This document shows positions 11,216-20,965 of a stretch of 64,000 nucleotides of DNA, piece by piece (positions within the stretch are counted from its first letter, which is position 1; every line of letters starts with the position of its first letter). Source of the DNA: Methyloversatilis sp. XJ19-49 (GTDB lineage Bacteria > Pseudomonadota > Gammaproteobacteria > Burkholderiales > Rhodocyclaceae); NCBI RefSeq assembly GCF_024580145.1, contig NZ_JANINI010000002.1:310001-374000 (forward strand), given 5' to 3'. The notes under the pieces were generated by a model. It was not told the origin of the DNA. It searched no databases and saw nothing but the letters and a program-made list of their open reading frames with translations. The translations under genes were made by a program, and so were the position numbers.

Positions 11216-12688
11216 CTATTTGCGCAAGGTCTGCACGAGCACGTGCAGGTCATGATTGAGCACTTCGTCCTTCAGCCTCAGGTCGGCAATGGTGCGGCAG
11301 GCGTGCAGCACCGTCGTGTGGTCGCGCCCGCCGAACGCTTCGCCGATCGCCGGATAGCTTTCAGGCGTCAGTTCCTTGGCCAGCCACATGGCGACCTGAC
11401 GCGGCCGCGCGATGGCACGCGTGCGCTTCTTCGAATACATCTCCGACACCTTGATCTTGAAATAGTCGGCGACGGTCTTCTGTATGAATTCGAGCGTGAT
11501 CTGCCGGTTGTGTGCGCCCAGCAGGTCCTTCAGCGCCTCGCGCGCCACTTCCAGCGTGATCGGAACGGTGTGGAAGTGGGCGAAGGCGATGATCTTCTTC
11601 AGCGCGCCTTCTAGTTCGCGCACATTGCTGCGGATGTTCTTGGCTACCAGGAAGGCGACGTCGTCACCCACCTTCACCCGCTCCATTTCGGCCTTCTTCT
11701 TCAGGATGGCGACGCGCATTTCGAGTTCGGGCGGCTCGATCTGCACCGTGAGCCCCCAGCCGAAGCGCGTCGTCAGGCGTTCTTCGACACCCTGGATGTT
11801 CTTCGGATAGGTGTCACAGGTGATGACGATCTGCTTCTTGCCGTCGGTCAGCGCGTTGAACGCGTAGAAGAACTCTTCCTGCGTGCGCGTCTTGTTGTTG
11901 AAGAACTGGATGTCGTCGATCAGCAGCACGTCGAGCGACCGGTAGTAGCGCTTGAAGGCGTCGAAGCTTTTCTGCTGGTAGGCGCGCACCACGTCGGCGT
12001 AGTAGTCGTCGGCATGCACGTAGCGGACGACCGCGTCCGGGTTGTGCCGCATCACTTCGTTGCCCAGCGCATGCACCATGTGCGTCTTGCCCAGCCCAAC
12101 ACCACCGTAGATGAAGATGGGGTTGTAGGACATGCCCGGGTTCTGCGCGACCTGTATGGCGGCTGCGCGCGCCAGTTCGTTGGCACGGCCGGTGACCAGG
12201 TTGTCGAAGGTGAACCCCGGGTTCAGGCGCGAGCGGTCGCGTTCGTCGGGTCGACCGCGGTTGCGTTCGTTGCGATCGGTCTGCGCGTCGCCATTCGACT
12301 TGATGATGGCCGGCGGCGTGACGCGGGTGGTTTCCTCACCATCGGCTCGCAGATGCGTCTGGCGGACGCGCGGCGCGTCGGACGACGACGACGGCACCAG
12401 TATGGGCGCTTCGGCAGCGTCGTTCGCCTGGCTGCCCAACTGGGGCAGACTCAGGCGCACTGACACCGGTTGCGAAAAATACTCGAGACCGAGCGCTTCG
12501 ATGCGCGACACATAGCGCTCGCGCACCCATTGCAGGACGAAGCGGTTCGGGGCGACCAGCGCCAGTGATTCGGTTTCGGCATCGGCGCATGGATCGATGC
12601 GCAAGCCTTTGATCCAGGTGTGAAATTGTTGCGCGGGAAGTTCCTGCTCGAAGCGGCTGAGGCAGACTGCCCAAAACTGTTGCATCAT
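11216..12688 (-). CDS. dnaA: Chromosomal replication initiator DnaA
   Basis: The 490-residue protein has all four DnaA domains. An N-terminal oligomerisation domain ([22 protein letters not shown]) is followed by a variable linker at about residues 95-160. The AAA+ domain has Walker [10 protein letters not shown] (K201) and Walker [12 protein letters not shown]-terminal helix-turn-helix carries the box-binding signature [13 protein letters not shown]. It binds DnaA boxes and opens oriC. The start is uncertain: tandem ATGs at 12688 and 12685 fit the family N terminus but have no clear ribosome site, and longer GTG/ATG starts exist upstream without homology. It is divergent from rpmH. Confidence 0.97.
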   Translation of the reverse strand: MMQQFWAVCLSRFEQELPAQQFHTWIKGLRIDPCADAETESLALVAPNRFVLQWVRERYVSRIEALGLEYFSQPVSVRLSLPQLGSQANDAAEAPILVPSSSSDAPRVRQTHLRADGEETTRVTPPAIIKSNGDAQTDRNERNRGRPDERDRSRLNPGFTFDNLVTGRANELARAAAIQVAQNPGMSYNPIFIYGGVGLGKTHMVHALGNEVMRHNPDAVVRYVHADDYYADVVRAYQQKSFDAFKRYYRSLDVLLIDDIQFFNNKTRTQEEFFYAFNALTDGKKQIVITCDTYPKNIQGVEERLTTRFGWGLTVQIEPPELEMRVAILKKKAEMERVKVGDDVAFLVAKNIRSNVRELEGALKKIIAFAHFHTVPITLEVAREALKDLLGAHNRQITLEFIQKTVADYFKIKVSEMYSKKRTRAIARPRQVAMWLAKELTPESYPAIGEAFGGRDHTTVLHACRTIADLRLKDEVLNHDLHVLVQTLRK

Positions 12689-12872
12689 GGTCTGCGAGGT
12701 CGCCGGGTCGATTTCTAGGGGGTATGGCACAGCCTTGTGACCTGACCCGGAACAGACGATCCGTGTTGAAGGATCGCCTCTTTTCGGTGTTCCGGGCACT
12801 GCGGTGACCGGTGGCCCGGGTCCGCTTTTGCCAGCTGTTTTGAGTGACGGATTCTAGCGCTTTCGGCCCTGC

Positions 12873-12881
12873 TTATCCACA
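12873..12881 (+). promoter_or_regulatory. DnaA box upstream of dnaA
   Basis: A perfect TTATCCACA lies in the divergent dnaA-rpmH gap, about 185 bases upstream of the chosen dnaA start. DnaA boxes here commonly mediate dnaA autoregulation and may also be part of the origin. Confidence 0.65.
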
Positions 12882-12910
12882 CCGGCCAAACCCGCGCCGG
12901 CGTGGGGCGA

Positions 12911-12939
12911 TTGACAAGGCGCTGATCTTGCGATGTAAT
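12911..12939 (+). promoter_or_regulatory. Sigma-70-type promoter for rpmH
   Basis: A perfect -35 TTGACA (12911-12916) is separated by 17 bases from TGTAAT (12934-12939), a good -10. The predicted start of transcription is near 12946, about 27 bases before the rpmH ATG. This is the clearest housekeeping promoter seen in the window. Confidence 0.75.
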
Positions 12940-12972
12940 CGCGGGCTTTTCCGTATACATAGTGAGCAGGCC

Positions 12973-13107
12973 ATGAAACGCACATACCAGCCGTCATCTG
13001 TCCGCCGTGCCCGCACCCACGGTTTCCTTGAACGCATGCGCACCCGCGGCGGCCGCGCTGTCATCCGCGCACGTCGCGCCAAGGGCCGCGTCCGGCTCGC
13101 GGTCTAA
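12973..13107 (+). CDS. rpmH: Large ribosomal subunit protein bL34
   Basis: The 44-residue very basic protein begins [18 protein letters not shown] and ends [13 protein letters not shown], the usual bL34 sequence and length. It is part of the 50S subunit. It heads the conserved rpmH-rnpA-yidD-yidC-mnmE cluster next to dnaA. A strong sigma-70-type promoter lies just upstream. Confidence 0.98.
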   Translation: MKRTYQPSSVRRARTHGFLERMRTRGGRAVIRARRAKGRVRLAV

Positions 13108-13201
13108 CGCAGCCAGACCCTTTCAGCCGCCGCCTGCGCCGCCATGTCCGTGATCGTCCGGTCGTCTGCCATCAGGCAGCAAGCCGGAGGTTGAGCGCGC
13201 A

Positions 13202-13669
13202 GTGAGCGAAGCAGGCACGGCAGATTCATCGGAAACGCCCGCGCGAGGAACGTACAGTTTCCGCCCGGTCTTCCGGCTCAGAAAAACGGATGAGTTTTCA
13301 TCCGTTTTTGCTTTACGGCGCACGCAGCGCAGTCGTCATTTCGTGATCCATCACGGTCCGGTCAAAGCGTCAGGACCGGATGCCGAGACCGGAGCGCGTC
13401 TGGGTGTCGTGGTCGCGAAGCGGCACTTGAAGCGCGCGCACGATCGAAATCTGGTCAAGCGACTGGCGCGTGAAGCATTCCGCCATGCGCGGACGGGGTT
13501 GAGGCCGCTCGACATGGTGCTGCGCCTGAATTCGCGGCCCGAAAATCTGGACCGCAAGGCCCTGCGGGCGGAACTTGACCATCTTTTTGGCCGGATGCGC
13601 CCGCCGGTCACAGCGCCCGATGCCGGGCCGTCCAGCGGGAAGCCGCCTGTTTCGGAGCCAGCCAGTTGA
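13202..13669 (+). CDS. rnpA: Ribonuclease P protein component
   Basis: The 155-residue basic protein contains the RNase P signature [13 protein letters not shown] and the preceding [16 protein letters not shown], which bind the RNase P RNA and tRNA leader. It assists 5' maturation of tRNAs. The GTG at 13202 has GGAGG 11 bases upstream. The first 20 residues and the C-terminal 25 (rich in Pro, Gly and Ser) extend beyond the core fold, which is common in betaproteobacteria. Its stop overlaps the TTG start of yidD. Confidence 0.95.
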   Translation: MSEAGTADSSETPARGTYSFRPVFRLRKTDEFSSVFALRRTQRSRHFVIHHGPVKASGPDAETGARLGVVVAKRHLKRAHDRNLVKRLAREAFRHARTGLRPLDMVLRLNSRPENLDRKALRAELDHLFGRMRPPVTAPDAGPSSGKPPVSEPAS

Positions 13670-13875
13670 AAAGTCTTCTGCTGTCCGTACTTGCCGTGTA
13701 TCGCTACGCCGTCAGCCCGATGCTGGGTGCGAACTGCCGTTTTCTGCCCAGCTGTTCCGAATACGCCACCGAAGCGATCCGCCGCCATGGCAGCTTGCGC
13801 GGCAGCTGGCTGTCGCTCAGGCGCATTGCGCGCTGCCATCCGTGGAATCCCGGAGGACATGATCCGGTGCCGTGA
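13666..13875 (+). CDS. yidD: Membrane protein insertion efficiency factor YidD
   Basis: The 69-residue protein has the YidD sequence [27 protein letters not shown] with its conserved cysteines, then [14 protein letters not shown]. YidD is a small membrane-associated protein thought to assist insertion of inner-membrane proteins with YidC. It starts at TTG, overlapping the end of rnpA by four bases, and its stop is followed at once by the yidC leader. Order and overlap are typical. Confidence 0.95.
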   Translation: MKSLLLSVLAVYRYAVSPMLGANCRFLPSCSEYATEAIRRHGSLRGSWLSLRRIARCHPWNPGGHDPVP

Positions 13876-13946
13876 GCACTGAATCTCGCGCGCCGCATCC
13901 ACGATCGCTTTCCACTCAACGACGCATTTTTCAGACGATTCCCCAG

Positions 13947-15587
13947 ATGGATACCCAACGCTCCGCCCTGTTGATCGTTTTCCTGTTTTCGCTGTTCATG
14001 CTGTGGGATGGCTGGCAGCGCCAGTCGCAACCGCCGGTGGCCGCAGCACCCGCTGCCGGTGAGGTTGCGCAGTCGCCGGGTGCACAGGCACCAGTGCCGA
14101 CCGTGAGCGCGCCGGCCGGTGCAACCGACGTACCGGCCGTGCCGGTGGTGGCGCAGAAGACCGCGACCCGCGTGCTGACCGATCTGTTCGTCGCGGACGT
14201 GTCGGCTGAGGGTGGGTCCATCATCCGGCTCGAATTGTTGAAGCACAAGGCAGGCCCCGAGACGACCGGCAATTTTGTGCTGCTCGATAATGGTGGTGCC
14301 CACCTCTATCACGCGCAGAGCGGCCTGATCGGTGAGGGGCTGCCGACACACAAGACGGTTTTCCAGCTGCCGGAAGGCGAGCTGACGCTGGCTGATGGCC
14401 AGGACAAGGTCGAATTGCGCATGACGGCGCCCGGTGGTGAGGGCATCACCGTGACCAAGGTGCTCACCTTCACGCGTGGCAGCTACCAGATCGGTACGCG
14501 CTACGAAGTGGCGAACGCGTCGCAGGCGCCGGTCAATGCGCATGCCTACTTCCAGCTGCTTCGCGACGGTAAGCCGACCGCGGGCGGCAATGCGATGCTG
14601 AGCACCTTTACCGGCCCGGCCTTCTACACCGATCAGGGCAAGTACCAGAAGATCGATTTTTCGGACATCGCCGACAATTCGGCGAAATTCGTCAGCAAGG
14701 CGCCGGATGGCTGGGTGGCGTTGGTGCAGCACTATTTCGTCAGTGCCTTCGTGCCGCCGAAGGGCGCTGATCGCGAGTTCTTCGCGCGCAAGGTCGGCAA
14801 TGACCTGTACACCGCCGGCGTCGTCGTGCCGCTTGCTGCGGCTGCGCCGGGCGCCACCTCGTCGATCGAGGTTCCGCTCTATGCCGGCCCGCAGATCCAG
14901 GAGGATCTGGTGGCGCTGGCACCGGGCCTCGATCTGGTGGTCGATTACGGTTTCCTGACCATCATCGCATCGCCGATGCACTGGGTGCTGGAGAAGCTGC
15001 ATGACATGGTCGGTAACTGGGGCTGGGCCATCATCCTGCTCACCGTCCTGATCAAGGCCATCTTCTTCCCGCTGTCGGCCGCAAGCTACCGCTCGATGGC
15101 CAAGCTGCGTCTGGTCACGCCGCGCATGCAGCAGATCAAGGAACGCCATGGCGGCGACCGCATGCGCATGCAGCAGGAAATGATGGAGCTGTACAAGACC
15201 GAGAAGATCAACCCGCTCGGCGGCTGTCTGCCGATCGTGGTGCAGATCCCGGTGTTCATCGCGCTTTACTGGGTGCTGCTGGGCAGCGTCGAAATGCGCA
15301 ACGCGCCGTGGATCGGCTGGATCACTGACCTGTCGATCAAGGATCCCTACTTCGTTCTGCCCATCATCATGGGTATCACGATGTTCGTGCAGACCAAGTT
15401 GAACCCGACGCCGCCGGACCCGATCCAGGCCAAGGTGATGCTGTTCCTGCCGATCGTGTTCACCGGCATGTTCCTGTTCTTCCCGTCCGGACTGGTGCTG
15501 TACTGGGTGGTGAACAACGTGCTGTCGATCGCCCAGCAGTGGCAGATCACCCGCATGATAGAAAGTGGCAAGACCGCCAAGACCTGA
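13947..15587 (+). CDS. yidC: Membrane protein insertase YidC
   Basis: The 546-residue protein begins MDTQRSALLIVFLFSLFMLWDGWQ, a first membrane segment. A Pro/Ala linker and a large periplasmic domain (roughly 60-350) follow, and then the conserved insertase core with five membrane segments. Core landmarks are NWGWAIILLTVLIKAIFFPLS, PRMQQIKERHGGDRMRMQQEMMELYK and NPLGGCLPIVVQIPVFIALYWVL. It inserts and folds inner-membrane proteins, alone or with Sec. The ATG at 13947 was chosen over an upstream GTG because it matches the family start, although the ribosome site is weak. Confidence 0.97.
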   Translation: MDTQRSALLIVFLFSLFMLWDGWQRQSQPPVAAAPAAGEVAQSPGAQAPVPTVSAPAGATDVPAVPVVAQKTATRVLTDLFVADVSAEGGSIIRLELLKHKAGPETTGNFVLLDNGGAHLYHAQSGLIGEGLPTHKTVFQLPEGELTLADGQDKVELRMTAPGGEGITVTKVLTFTRGSYQIGTRYEVANASQAPVNAHAYFQLLRDGKPTAGGNAMLSTFTGPAFYTDQGKYQKIDFSDIADNSAKFVSKAPDGWVALVQHYFVSAFVPPKGADREFFARKVGNDLYTAGVVVPLAAAAPGATSSIEVPLYAGPQIQEDLVALAPGLDLVVDYGFLTIIASPMHWVLEKLHDMVGNWGWAIILLTVLIKAIFFPLSAASYRSMAKLRLVTPRMQQIKERHGGDRMRMQQEMMELYKTEKINPLGGCLPIVVQIPVFIALYWVLLGSVEMRNAPWIGWITDLSIKDPYFVLPIIMGITMFVQTKLNPTPPDPIQAKVMLFLPIVFTGMFLFFPSGLVLYWVVNNVLSIAQQWQITRMIESGKTAKT

Positions 15588-15690
15588 ACCCACGGCCCCC
15601 GGTTCCGGCGTTGAAGGCGCCGCGACTGCAATCACCCGCGACGGGTTGTATTGTAGGCGCGGCGCCTTCTTCGTTTCCGGACTCCCGACC

Positions 15691-17055
15691 ATGAATCCAG
15701 CCAGGCATCCCACCGACACGATCGCAGCCGTCGCCACAGCGACCGGCCGCGGTGGCATCGGCGTCGTCCGTGTGTCCGGCAGCCGGGCGGCCGATGTCGC
15801 CCTCGGTGTGCTCGGCCGGTTGCCGCCGGCGCGTACGGCCTCTTTCCTGAAGTTTCTGGCGGCCGACGGTGCCGTTCTGGATCACGGCATTGCGCTGTGG
15901 TTTGCGGCCCCGGCGTCGTACACCGGAGAAGATGTGCTTGAACTGCACGGCCACGGTGGCAGTGCGGTGCTGCAGGCGGTACTCGCACGGTGCTTCGAAC
16001 TTGGCGCCCGCCCTGCCCGCCCGGGCGAATTCACCGAACGTGCATTCCTGAACGACCGCATCGATCTGGCCCAGGCCGAAGCGGTGGCCGACCTCATTGA
16101 CGCGAGTACGTCATCGGCGGCCCGCGCGGCGATGCGTTCGCTGGACGGTGAGTTCTCGCGCCATGTCCATCAACTGGAGGACGCGCTGGTCAATCTCCGG
16201 CTGTTCGTCGAAGCGACGCTGGACTTCCCCGAGGAAGACGTCGAGTTCATCGAACAGGCGGGCGCGCGGCACAAGCTCGACGAGGTGATGCGGGCGGTCG
16301 GCGCCCTGCGCGAAAGAGCGCGCTGCGGTTCAGTGCTGCGCGATGGGCTGACGGTCGTGCTGGCGGGCGCGCCGAACGTCGGCAAGTCCAGCCTGCTCAA
16401 TGCGCTGTCCGGTGAGGATCGCGCCATCGTGACCGATATCGCCGGCACCACGCGCGACACCCTGCGCGAGCTGATTTCCATCGATGGAGTACCGCTACAC
16501 ATCATCGACACGGCGGGGCTGCGCGAGACGACGGATCCGGTCGAACAGGCCGGCATTGCCCGCACGAAGCGCGAGCTCGATCGCGCGCATGCCGTTGTTC
16601 ACCTGATCGACGCGACGACCGGGTTCGATGCGGCGGCGCGGCTCATTGACGAAGGCTTGCCGGACGGACTGAAGCGCATACGCGTATTCAACAAGATCGA
16701 TCTCACCGATGACTCGCCCCACTCCGAGCGCGCGGGCGATGTCGTCTCGCTATGGCTGTCTGCCCGCGAAGGGTCGGGGCTGGACCTGCTTCGCGCAACC
16801 CTGCTCGATTGCATTGGTTGGCACGGTGGCGCGGAAGACGCGCTGTCTGCCCGTGCCCGGCACCTGCATGCGCTTGATGCGTCGATAGGCCGGCTCGACG
16901 CGGCGCGTGCCTGCATCGCGGGTACGGTGTTGCAGCTTGATCTGTTCGCTGAAGAGTTGAGGCTCGCCCATCGCGCCCTGGGTGACATCACGGGTGAATT
17001 CACACCGGACGATCTTCTGGGCGAAATCTTTTCCCGCTTCTGCATCGGAAAGTGA
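15691..17055 (+). CDS. mnmE: tRNA modification GTPase MnmE
   Basis: The 454-residue protein has the N-terminal folate-binding domain (DTIAAVATATGRGGIGVVRVSG), a helical domain, and an inserted G domain with G1 at GAPNVGKSS (about 227-235), TTRD and NKID. The invariant C-terminal FCIGK is present. With MnmG it installs the 5-(carboxymethyl)aminomethyl group on U34 of certain tRNAs. The partner mnmG lies 1.3 kb downstream, separated here by a TSUP gene and a small secreted-protein gene. The stop is one base before the first parS site. Confidence 0.97.
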   Translation: MNPARHPTDTIAAVATATGRGGIGVVRVSGSRAADVALGVLGRLPPARTASFLKFLAADGAVLDHGIALWFAAPASYTGEDVLELHGHGGSAVLQAVLARCFELGARPARPGEFTERAFLNDRIDLAQAEAVADLIDASTSSAARAAMRSLDGEFSRHVHQLEDALVNLRLFVEATLDFPEEDVEFIEQAGARHKLDEVMRAVGALRERARCGSVLRDGLTVVLAGAPNVGKSSLLNALSGEDRAIVTDIAGTTRDTLRELISIDGVPLHIIDTAGLRETTDPVEQAGIARTKRELDRAHAVVHLIDATTGFDAAARLIDEGLPDGLKRIRVFNKIDLTDDSPHSERAGDVVSLWLSAREGSGLDLLRATLLDCIGWHGGAEDALSARARHLHALDASIGRLDAARACIAGTVLQLDLFAEELRLAHRALGDITGEFTPDDLLGEIFSRFCIGK

Positions 17056-17071
17056 TGTTCCACGTGAAACA
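17056..17071 (+). promoter_or_regulatory. parS: parS centromere site 1
   Basis: The sequence TGTTCCACGTGAAACA is a perfect match to the 16-bp parS palindrome bound by chromosomal ParB. It begins directly after the mnmE stop and lies 3.9 kb from parA. ParB loaded here would spread over the flanking origin region for segregation. Confidence 0.95.
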
Positions 17072-17085
17072 TCCGGGCGCCTGTC

Positions 17086-17847
17086 GTGTTCGCTGATTTC
17101 ACCCTGCTGTTCGTTGGCGCATTCTTCGCGGGTCTTGTGGACGCCATGGTCGGTGGTGGCGGACTGGTGCAGATACCGCTGCTGTTCAACGTGTTTCCGG
17201 GCGTCGCGCCCGCGACGCTTTTCGGTACCAACAAGGCCGTAAGCATCGTCGGGACAGCATTCGCGGCGCGCCGCTACCTAGGCAAGGTAGACATGGACTG
17301 GCGGGTGCTCTGGCGTGCTGCGCTGGCGGCATTCATTGCGTCATTCGCCGGTGCGGCGGCGGTGGGTCTGTTCCCGCCGCAGATGCTGCGACCTTTGGTC
17401 ATCGTGCTGCTGGTCGCTGTGCTTGCCTACACGCTGAAGAAAAAGGACTTTGGCGCGTCGTCGCGCGGAATGGACAGAAAGCCGCGTCCCGTGCTCGCAC
17501 TGTTGCTTGGCGCTGCGATCGGTTTTTACGACGGCTTCTTCGGGCCGGGCACTGGCAGCTTCCTGATCTTTCTGTTCATCCGCTGTTATGCGTGGGATTT
17601 CCTGCGCGCGTCGGCGGCCGCCAAGGTGGTCAACGTCAGCACCAATCTCGCCGCCCTGTGCTGGTTCGTGCCGGTGGGCGCCATCATGGTGAAGGTGGCA
17701 GCGCTGATGGCGCTGGCCAATCTGGCGGGCGCCTGGGTCGGTGCACACCTTGCAATGAAAAACGGCGCACTGTTCGTGCGCCGCGTGTTCATCGTTGTGG
17801 TGGGTGTGCTGATCGCGCGTCTGACCTGGGATGTGCTGTCAGTCTGA
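17086..17847 (+). CDS. TSUP family permease (TauE/SafE-like)
   Basis: The 253-residue protein is almost entirely hydrophobic, with about seven or eight membrane segments. It shows the TSUP pattern: VGAFFAGLVDAMVGGGGLVQIPLL near the N terminus and GFYDGFFGPGTGSFLIF as the internal repeat. TSUP proteins move small organosulfonates, sulfite or related anions across the inner membrane; the substrate here is not determined. It starts at GTG (17086). It lies between two perfect parS sites, a constant chromosomal position rather than a functional operon. Confidence 0.88.
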   Translation: MFADFTLLFVGAFFAGLVDAMVGGGGLVQIPLLFNVFPGVAPATLFGTNKAVSIVGTAFAARRYLGKVDMDWRVLWRAALAAFIASFAGAAAVGLFPPQMLRPLVIVLLVAVLAYTLKKKDFGASSRGMDRKPRPVLALLLGAAIGFYDGFFGPGTGSFLIFLFIRCYAWDFLRASAAAKVVNVSTNLAALCWFVPVGAIMVKVAALMALANLAGAWVGAHLAMKNGALFVRRVFIVVVGVLIARLTWDVLSV

Positions 17848-17851
17848 ACGT

Positions 17852-17867
17852 TGTTCCACGTGAAACA
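17852..17867 (+). promoter_or_regulatory. parS: parS centromere site 2
   Basis: A second perfect TGTTCCACGTGAAACA lies five bases after the TSUP stop and 796 bp from the first copy. The two identical sites bracket the TSUP gene and form a parS cluster near the predicted origin. Confidence 0.95.
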
Positions 17868-17893
17868 ACGTGATCAGAGATCAGCGCTAAAGA

Positions 17894-18220
17894 TCAGTAC
17901 CCGAAGCGGATCGGCGGCAGCACGATGGTCACGCCGCCACCCCCACGATGGCCGTGGTGGCCGTAGTCGCCATAACCGTAATAGCGCGGCGGCGCGACAT
18001 AGTAGGCGGGTCCGCCATAGTAGTGGTGGCTGATGCGCGGACCGTGGTGTCGGTGGCCGTAGCCGCGCTGATGGCGCCCGAAATCATGGTGCCCCCGGTA
18101 GTCTTTCTGGTAGCCATGATGGCGGTCTCCGCGGTGCCCACGCCAGTCGTCGCGGTCAGCCATGGCAACTCCGCTGAAGGTCAATGTAAGCGCAGCAAGT
18201 ACCGAACTGAGGGTTTTCAT
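17894..18220 (-). CDS. Small His/Gly/Tyr-rich secreted protein, unknown function
   Basis: The 108-residue protein has a clear signal peptide (MKTLSSVLAALTLTFSGVAMA, cleavage near residue 21). The mature part is packed with His, Arg, Gly and Tyr (many HH, GHR and YYG steps) and ends VTIVLPPIRFGY. Such low-complexity periplasmic proteins are common in betaproteobacteria and might bind metal, but no function is established. The ATG at 18220 was chosen because the signal peptide begins there and AAGAG lies upstream. It is transcribed against mnmG. Confidence 0.7.
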   Translation of the reverse strand: MKTLSSVLAALTLTFSGVAMADRDDWRGHRGDRHHGYQKDYRGHHDFGRHQRGYGHRHHGPRISHHYYGGPAYYVAPPRYYGYGDYGHHGHRGGGGVTIVLPPIRFGY

Positions 18221-18384
18221 GGTTCTTACTCTTGGTGAACACGACACAAGCGTAGTCAGAGCGGACGCTTTGCGCCGTAAGCAACTGTAAGAACTTGCAA
18301 GGCTGCAAGGCCGTGCGACCTTGGTAATCGATGCCTTCGGTCGTATCATTCAGCCCCTTCGCCTTATTTTGCATTGCAGCGAAA

Positions 18385-20274
18385 ATGGATTTCCCGACTC
18401 GTTACGACGTGATCGTCATCGGCGGCGGCCACGCCGGTACCGAAGCCGCGCTGGCGGCTGCGCGCACCGGCGCCCGTACGCTGCTGCTGACGCACAACAT
18501 CGAAACGCTGGGCCAGATGTCGTGCAATCCGTCGATCGGCGGCATCGGCAAGGGTCATCTGGTGAAGGAAGTCGATGCGCTCGGCGGTGCGATGGCACTG
18601 GCCACCGACGAGTCCGGCATACAGTTCCGCACACTCAACGCAAGCAAGGGCCCGGCGGTCCGTGCCACCCGCGCACAGGCTGACCGCGTTCTGTACAAGG
18701 CGGCCATCCGCAGCCGGCTGGAGAACCAGCCGAACCTCGATCTGTTCCAGCAGGCCGCCGCCGATCTGATCATGGACGGCGACCGCGTCGCCGGCGTCGT
18801 GACGGAAGTCGGTATCCGCTTCCGTGCGCGGTCGGTCGTGCTGACGGCCGGCACCTTCCTGAATGGCCGGGTACACGTCGGTCTGGAGAACCATTCCGCC
18901 GGTCGCGCGGGCGATCCACCCGCGATCCGGCTGGCCGAAAAGCTGAAGGAACTTGCGCTCCCGCAGGGTCGCCTGAAGACCGGCACGCCGCCGCGCATCG
19001 ACGGTCGCAGCATCGATTACTCAGTCATGGAAGCGCAGCCGGGCGACGATCCGGTGCCGGTGTTCAGCTTCATCGGCCGCCGCGCCATGCACCCGCGCCA
19101 GGTGCCGTGCTGGATCACGCACACCACGACGCGCACGCACGACATCATCCGCGGCGGTCTTGATCGATCGCCGATGTACACCGGCGTGATCGAAGGCGTC
19201 GGTCCGCGCTACTGCCCGAGCATCGAGGACAAGATCCACCGTTTCGCCGACCGCGACAGCCACAACATCTTCCTGGAACCTGAAGGCCTGACGACGCACG
19301 AGGTGTATCCGAACGGCATTTCGACCTCGCTGCCGTTCGATGTGCAGGTCGATCTGGTGCGCAGCATTCCGGGACTGGAAAACGCACACATCCTCCGTCC
19401 CGGCTATGCGATCGAATACGACTACTACGATCCGCGCGGTCTGAAGTCGTCGCTGGAAACCCGCGCCATCGAAGGCCTGTTCTTCGCCGGTCAGATCAAT
19501 GGCACGACCGGCTATGAAGAAGCCGCGGCGCAGGGTCTGCTGGCCGGCCTCAATGCGGCGCGTCAGGTGCGTGGCCTCGACGCCTGGTGCCCGGCACGCA
19601 GCGAAGCCTATCTCGGCGTGCTGGTCGACGACCTGATCACGCGCGGCGTATCCGAGCCCTACCGCATGTTCACTTCGCGCGCCGAGTACCGGCTCAGTCT
19701 GCGCGAGGACAACGCCGATCTGCGGCTGACCGACATCGCGCGCGACATGGGATTGATCGACGATGCGCGCTGGGATGTCTACAACCGCAAGCGCGACGCG
19801 ATAGCCGGCGAAACGCAGCGCTTGCGCGCGACTTGGGTACGCCCGGACACCGTTCCGGCGAGCGACGCCATCCGCGTGCTCGGCAAGCCGATTGAGCACG
19901 AGTATTCGCTGTTCGAACTGCTGCGCCGACCGGACGTGAGCTATGCCTCGTTGATGACGCTGCCGGGCACGCCCGAGCCGATCACCGATGCCGACGCGAT
20001 CGAACAGCTGGACATCCTCGCCAAGTATCAGGGCTACATCGATCGCCAGCAGGACGAAGTCGAGCGGCTGCGCGCCACCGAAGACATGCGCCTGCCGGAC
20101 GATATGGATTACGCCGCCGTGACCGGCCTGTCGCGCGAGGTGCGCCAGAAGCTGGTCCAGCACCGCCCGGAAACGCTGGGCCAGGCCTCGCGCATCCAGG
20201 GCATCACGCCGGCGGCGATATCGCTGCTGCTGGTGCATCTGAAAAAGCGGCAGGCCGTGCGCAGCGCAGCCTGA
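18385..20274 (+). CDS. mnmG: tRNA uridine modification enzyme MnmG (GidA)
   Basis: The 629-residue protein matches the family length. The FAD-binding motif [18 protein letters not shown] starts near residue 13. [18 protein letters not shown] and [20 protein letters not shown] follow, and the C-terminal helical domain ends with [22 protein letters not shown]. It works with MnmE to modify U34 of tRNAs. The ATG at 18385 gives the expected [15 protein letters not shown] start. rsmG follows after only a few bases. Confidence 0.97.
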   Translation: MDFPTRYDVIVIGGGHAGTEAALAAARTGARTLLLTHNIETLGQMSCNPSIGGIGKGHLVKEVDALGGAMALATDESGIQFRTLNASKGPAVRATRAQADRVLYKAAIRSRLENQPNLDLFQQAAADLIMDGDRVAGVVTEVGIRFRARSVVLTAGTFLNGRVHVGLENHSAGRAGDPPAIRLAEKLKELALPQGRLKTGTPPRIDGRSIDYSVMEAQPGDDPVPVFSFIGRRAMHPRQVPCWITHTTTRTHDIIRGGLDRSPMYTGVIEGVGPRYCPSIEDKIHRFADRDSHNIFLEPEGLTTHEVYPNGISTSLPFDVQVDLVRSIPGLENAHILRPGYAIEYDYYDPRGLKSSLETRAIEGLFFAGQINGTTGYEEAAAQGLLAGLNAARQVRGLDAWCPARSEAYLGVLVDDLITRGVSEPYRMFTSRAEYRLSLREDNADLRLTDIARDMGLIDDARWDVYNRKRDAIAGETQRLRATWVRPDTVPASDAIRVLGKPIEHEYSLFELLRRPDVSYASLMTLPGTPEPITDADAIEQLDILAKYQGYIDRQQDEVERLRATEDMRLPDDMDYAAVTGLSREVRQKLVQHRPETLGQASRIQGITPAAISLLLVHLKKRQAVRSAA

Positions 20275-20319
20275 GCCTTGAGCCGCCCCCGAATTGAAGT
20301 TGCCCCAAGCGATCTGCCC

Positions 20320-20958
20320 ATGACTCTGCAAACCGAACTGGCCGCCGGCCTCAACGTCCTCGACCTGTCGATTCCCTCCGCCGCGCAGACGCGGCTGCTG
20401 CGTTTCATCGCGCTGATGGCCAAGTGGAACGCGGTGTACAACCTCACCGCGATCCGCGAAGAGTCGCGCATGCTGACGCATCACCTGCTTGACGCGCTGT
20501 CGATTGCCCGCTTCATTCCGGACGGCTCGACGCTGATCGACATCGGTTCCGGCGGTGGCGTGCCGGGTATTCCGCTGGCCATCGCGCGACCCGACCTCGA
20601 CGTGCTGTCGATCGAGCCGAATTCCAAGAAGGCCTCGTTCCAGCAGCAGGTACGCATCGACCTCGGTCTGGAGAATTTCGACGTGCAGGTTGCCCGCGCC
20701 GAAGCCGTCGAACTGCCGCAGAGCCGTGATTTCATCGTGTCGCGCGCCTTCGGAGATCTGGCCGACTTCATCAAGGTGGCCGGGCATCTGCTGAAGCCCG
20801 ACGGCCAGATGCTGGCGATGAAGGGCGTTTATCCGGACGAAGAAGTGCGGGCCATTCCTGCCGGCTGGGCCTTGCGCCGGGCCGAGGAACTGCAGGTGCC
20901 GGGCGTCGAGGGCGCGCGCCATCTGCTGTGGCTTGCCCGCGTGCCTGCTGCAGGCTGA
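20320..20958 (+). CDS. rsmG: 16S rRNA (guanine527-N7)-methyltransferase RsmG
   Basis: The 212-residue protein contains the SAM-binding LIDIGSGGGVPGIPLAIA motif and the family segment KWNAVYNLTAIREESRMLTHHLLDALS. It methylates N7 of G527 in 16S rRNA; loss gives low-level streptomycin resistance in many bacteria. The ATG at 20320 matches the usual length (about 207), although a TTG at 20278, right after mnmG, is possible. The end lies eight bases before the parA start. Confidence 0.94.
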   Translation: MTLQTELAAGLNVLDLSIPSAAQTRLLRFIALMAKWNAVYNLTAIREESRMLTHHLLDALSIARFIPDGSTLIDIGSGGGVPGIPLAIARPDLDVLSIEPNSKKASFQQQVRIDLGLENFDVQVARAEAVELPQSRDFIVSRAFGDLADFIKVAGHLLKPDGQMLAMKGVYPDEEVRAIPAGWALRRAEELQVPGVEGARHLLWLARVPAAG

Positions 20959-20965
20959 CCGGCAG

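Noticed and set aside
12844-12972. Upstream extension of bL34 to an 87-residue protein
   Set aside because: bL34 is 44 residues in all bacteria of this kind, and the extension would include the promoter at 12911-12939.
13704-15758. 684-residue frame antisense to yidC and mnmE
   Set aside because: It is a shadow of two essential genes in a GC-rich genome; the composition is Arg/His/Ala-rich with no domain.
17056-17071. Short reading frames starting MFHVKH/MFHVKQ at the parS sites
   Set aside because: The Met-Phe-His-Val-Lys reading is only the translation of the parS palindrome; there is no ribosome site or protein-like sequence beyond it.
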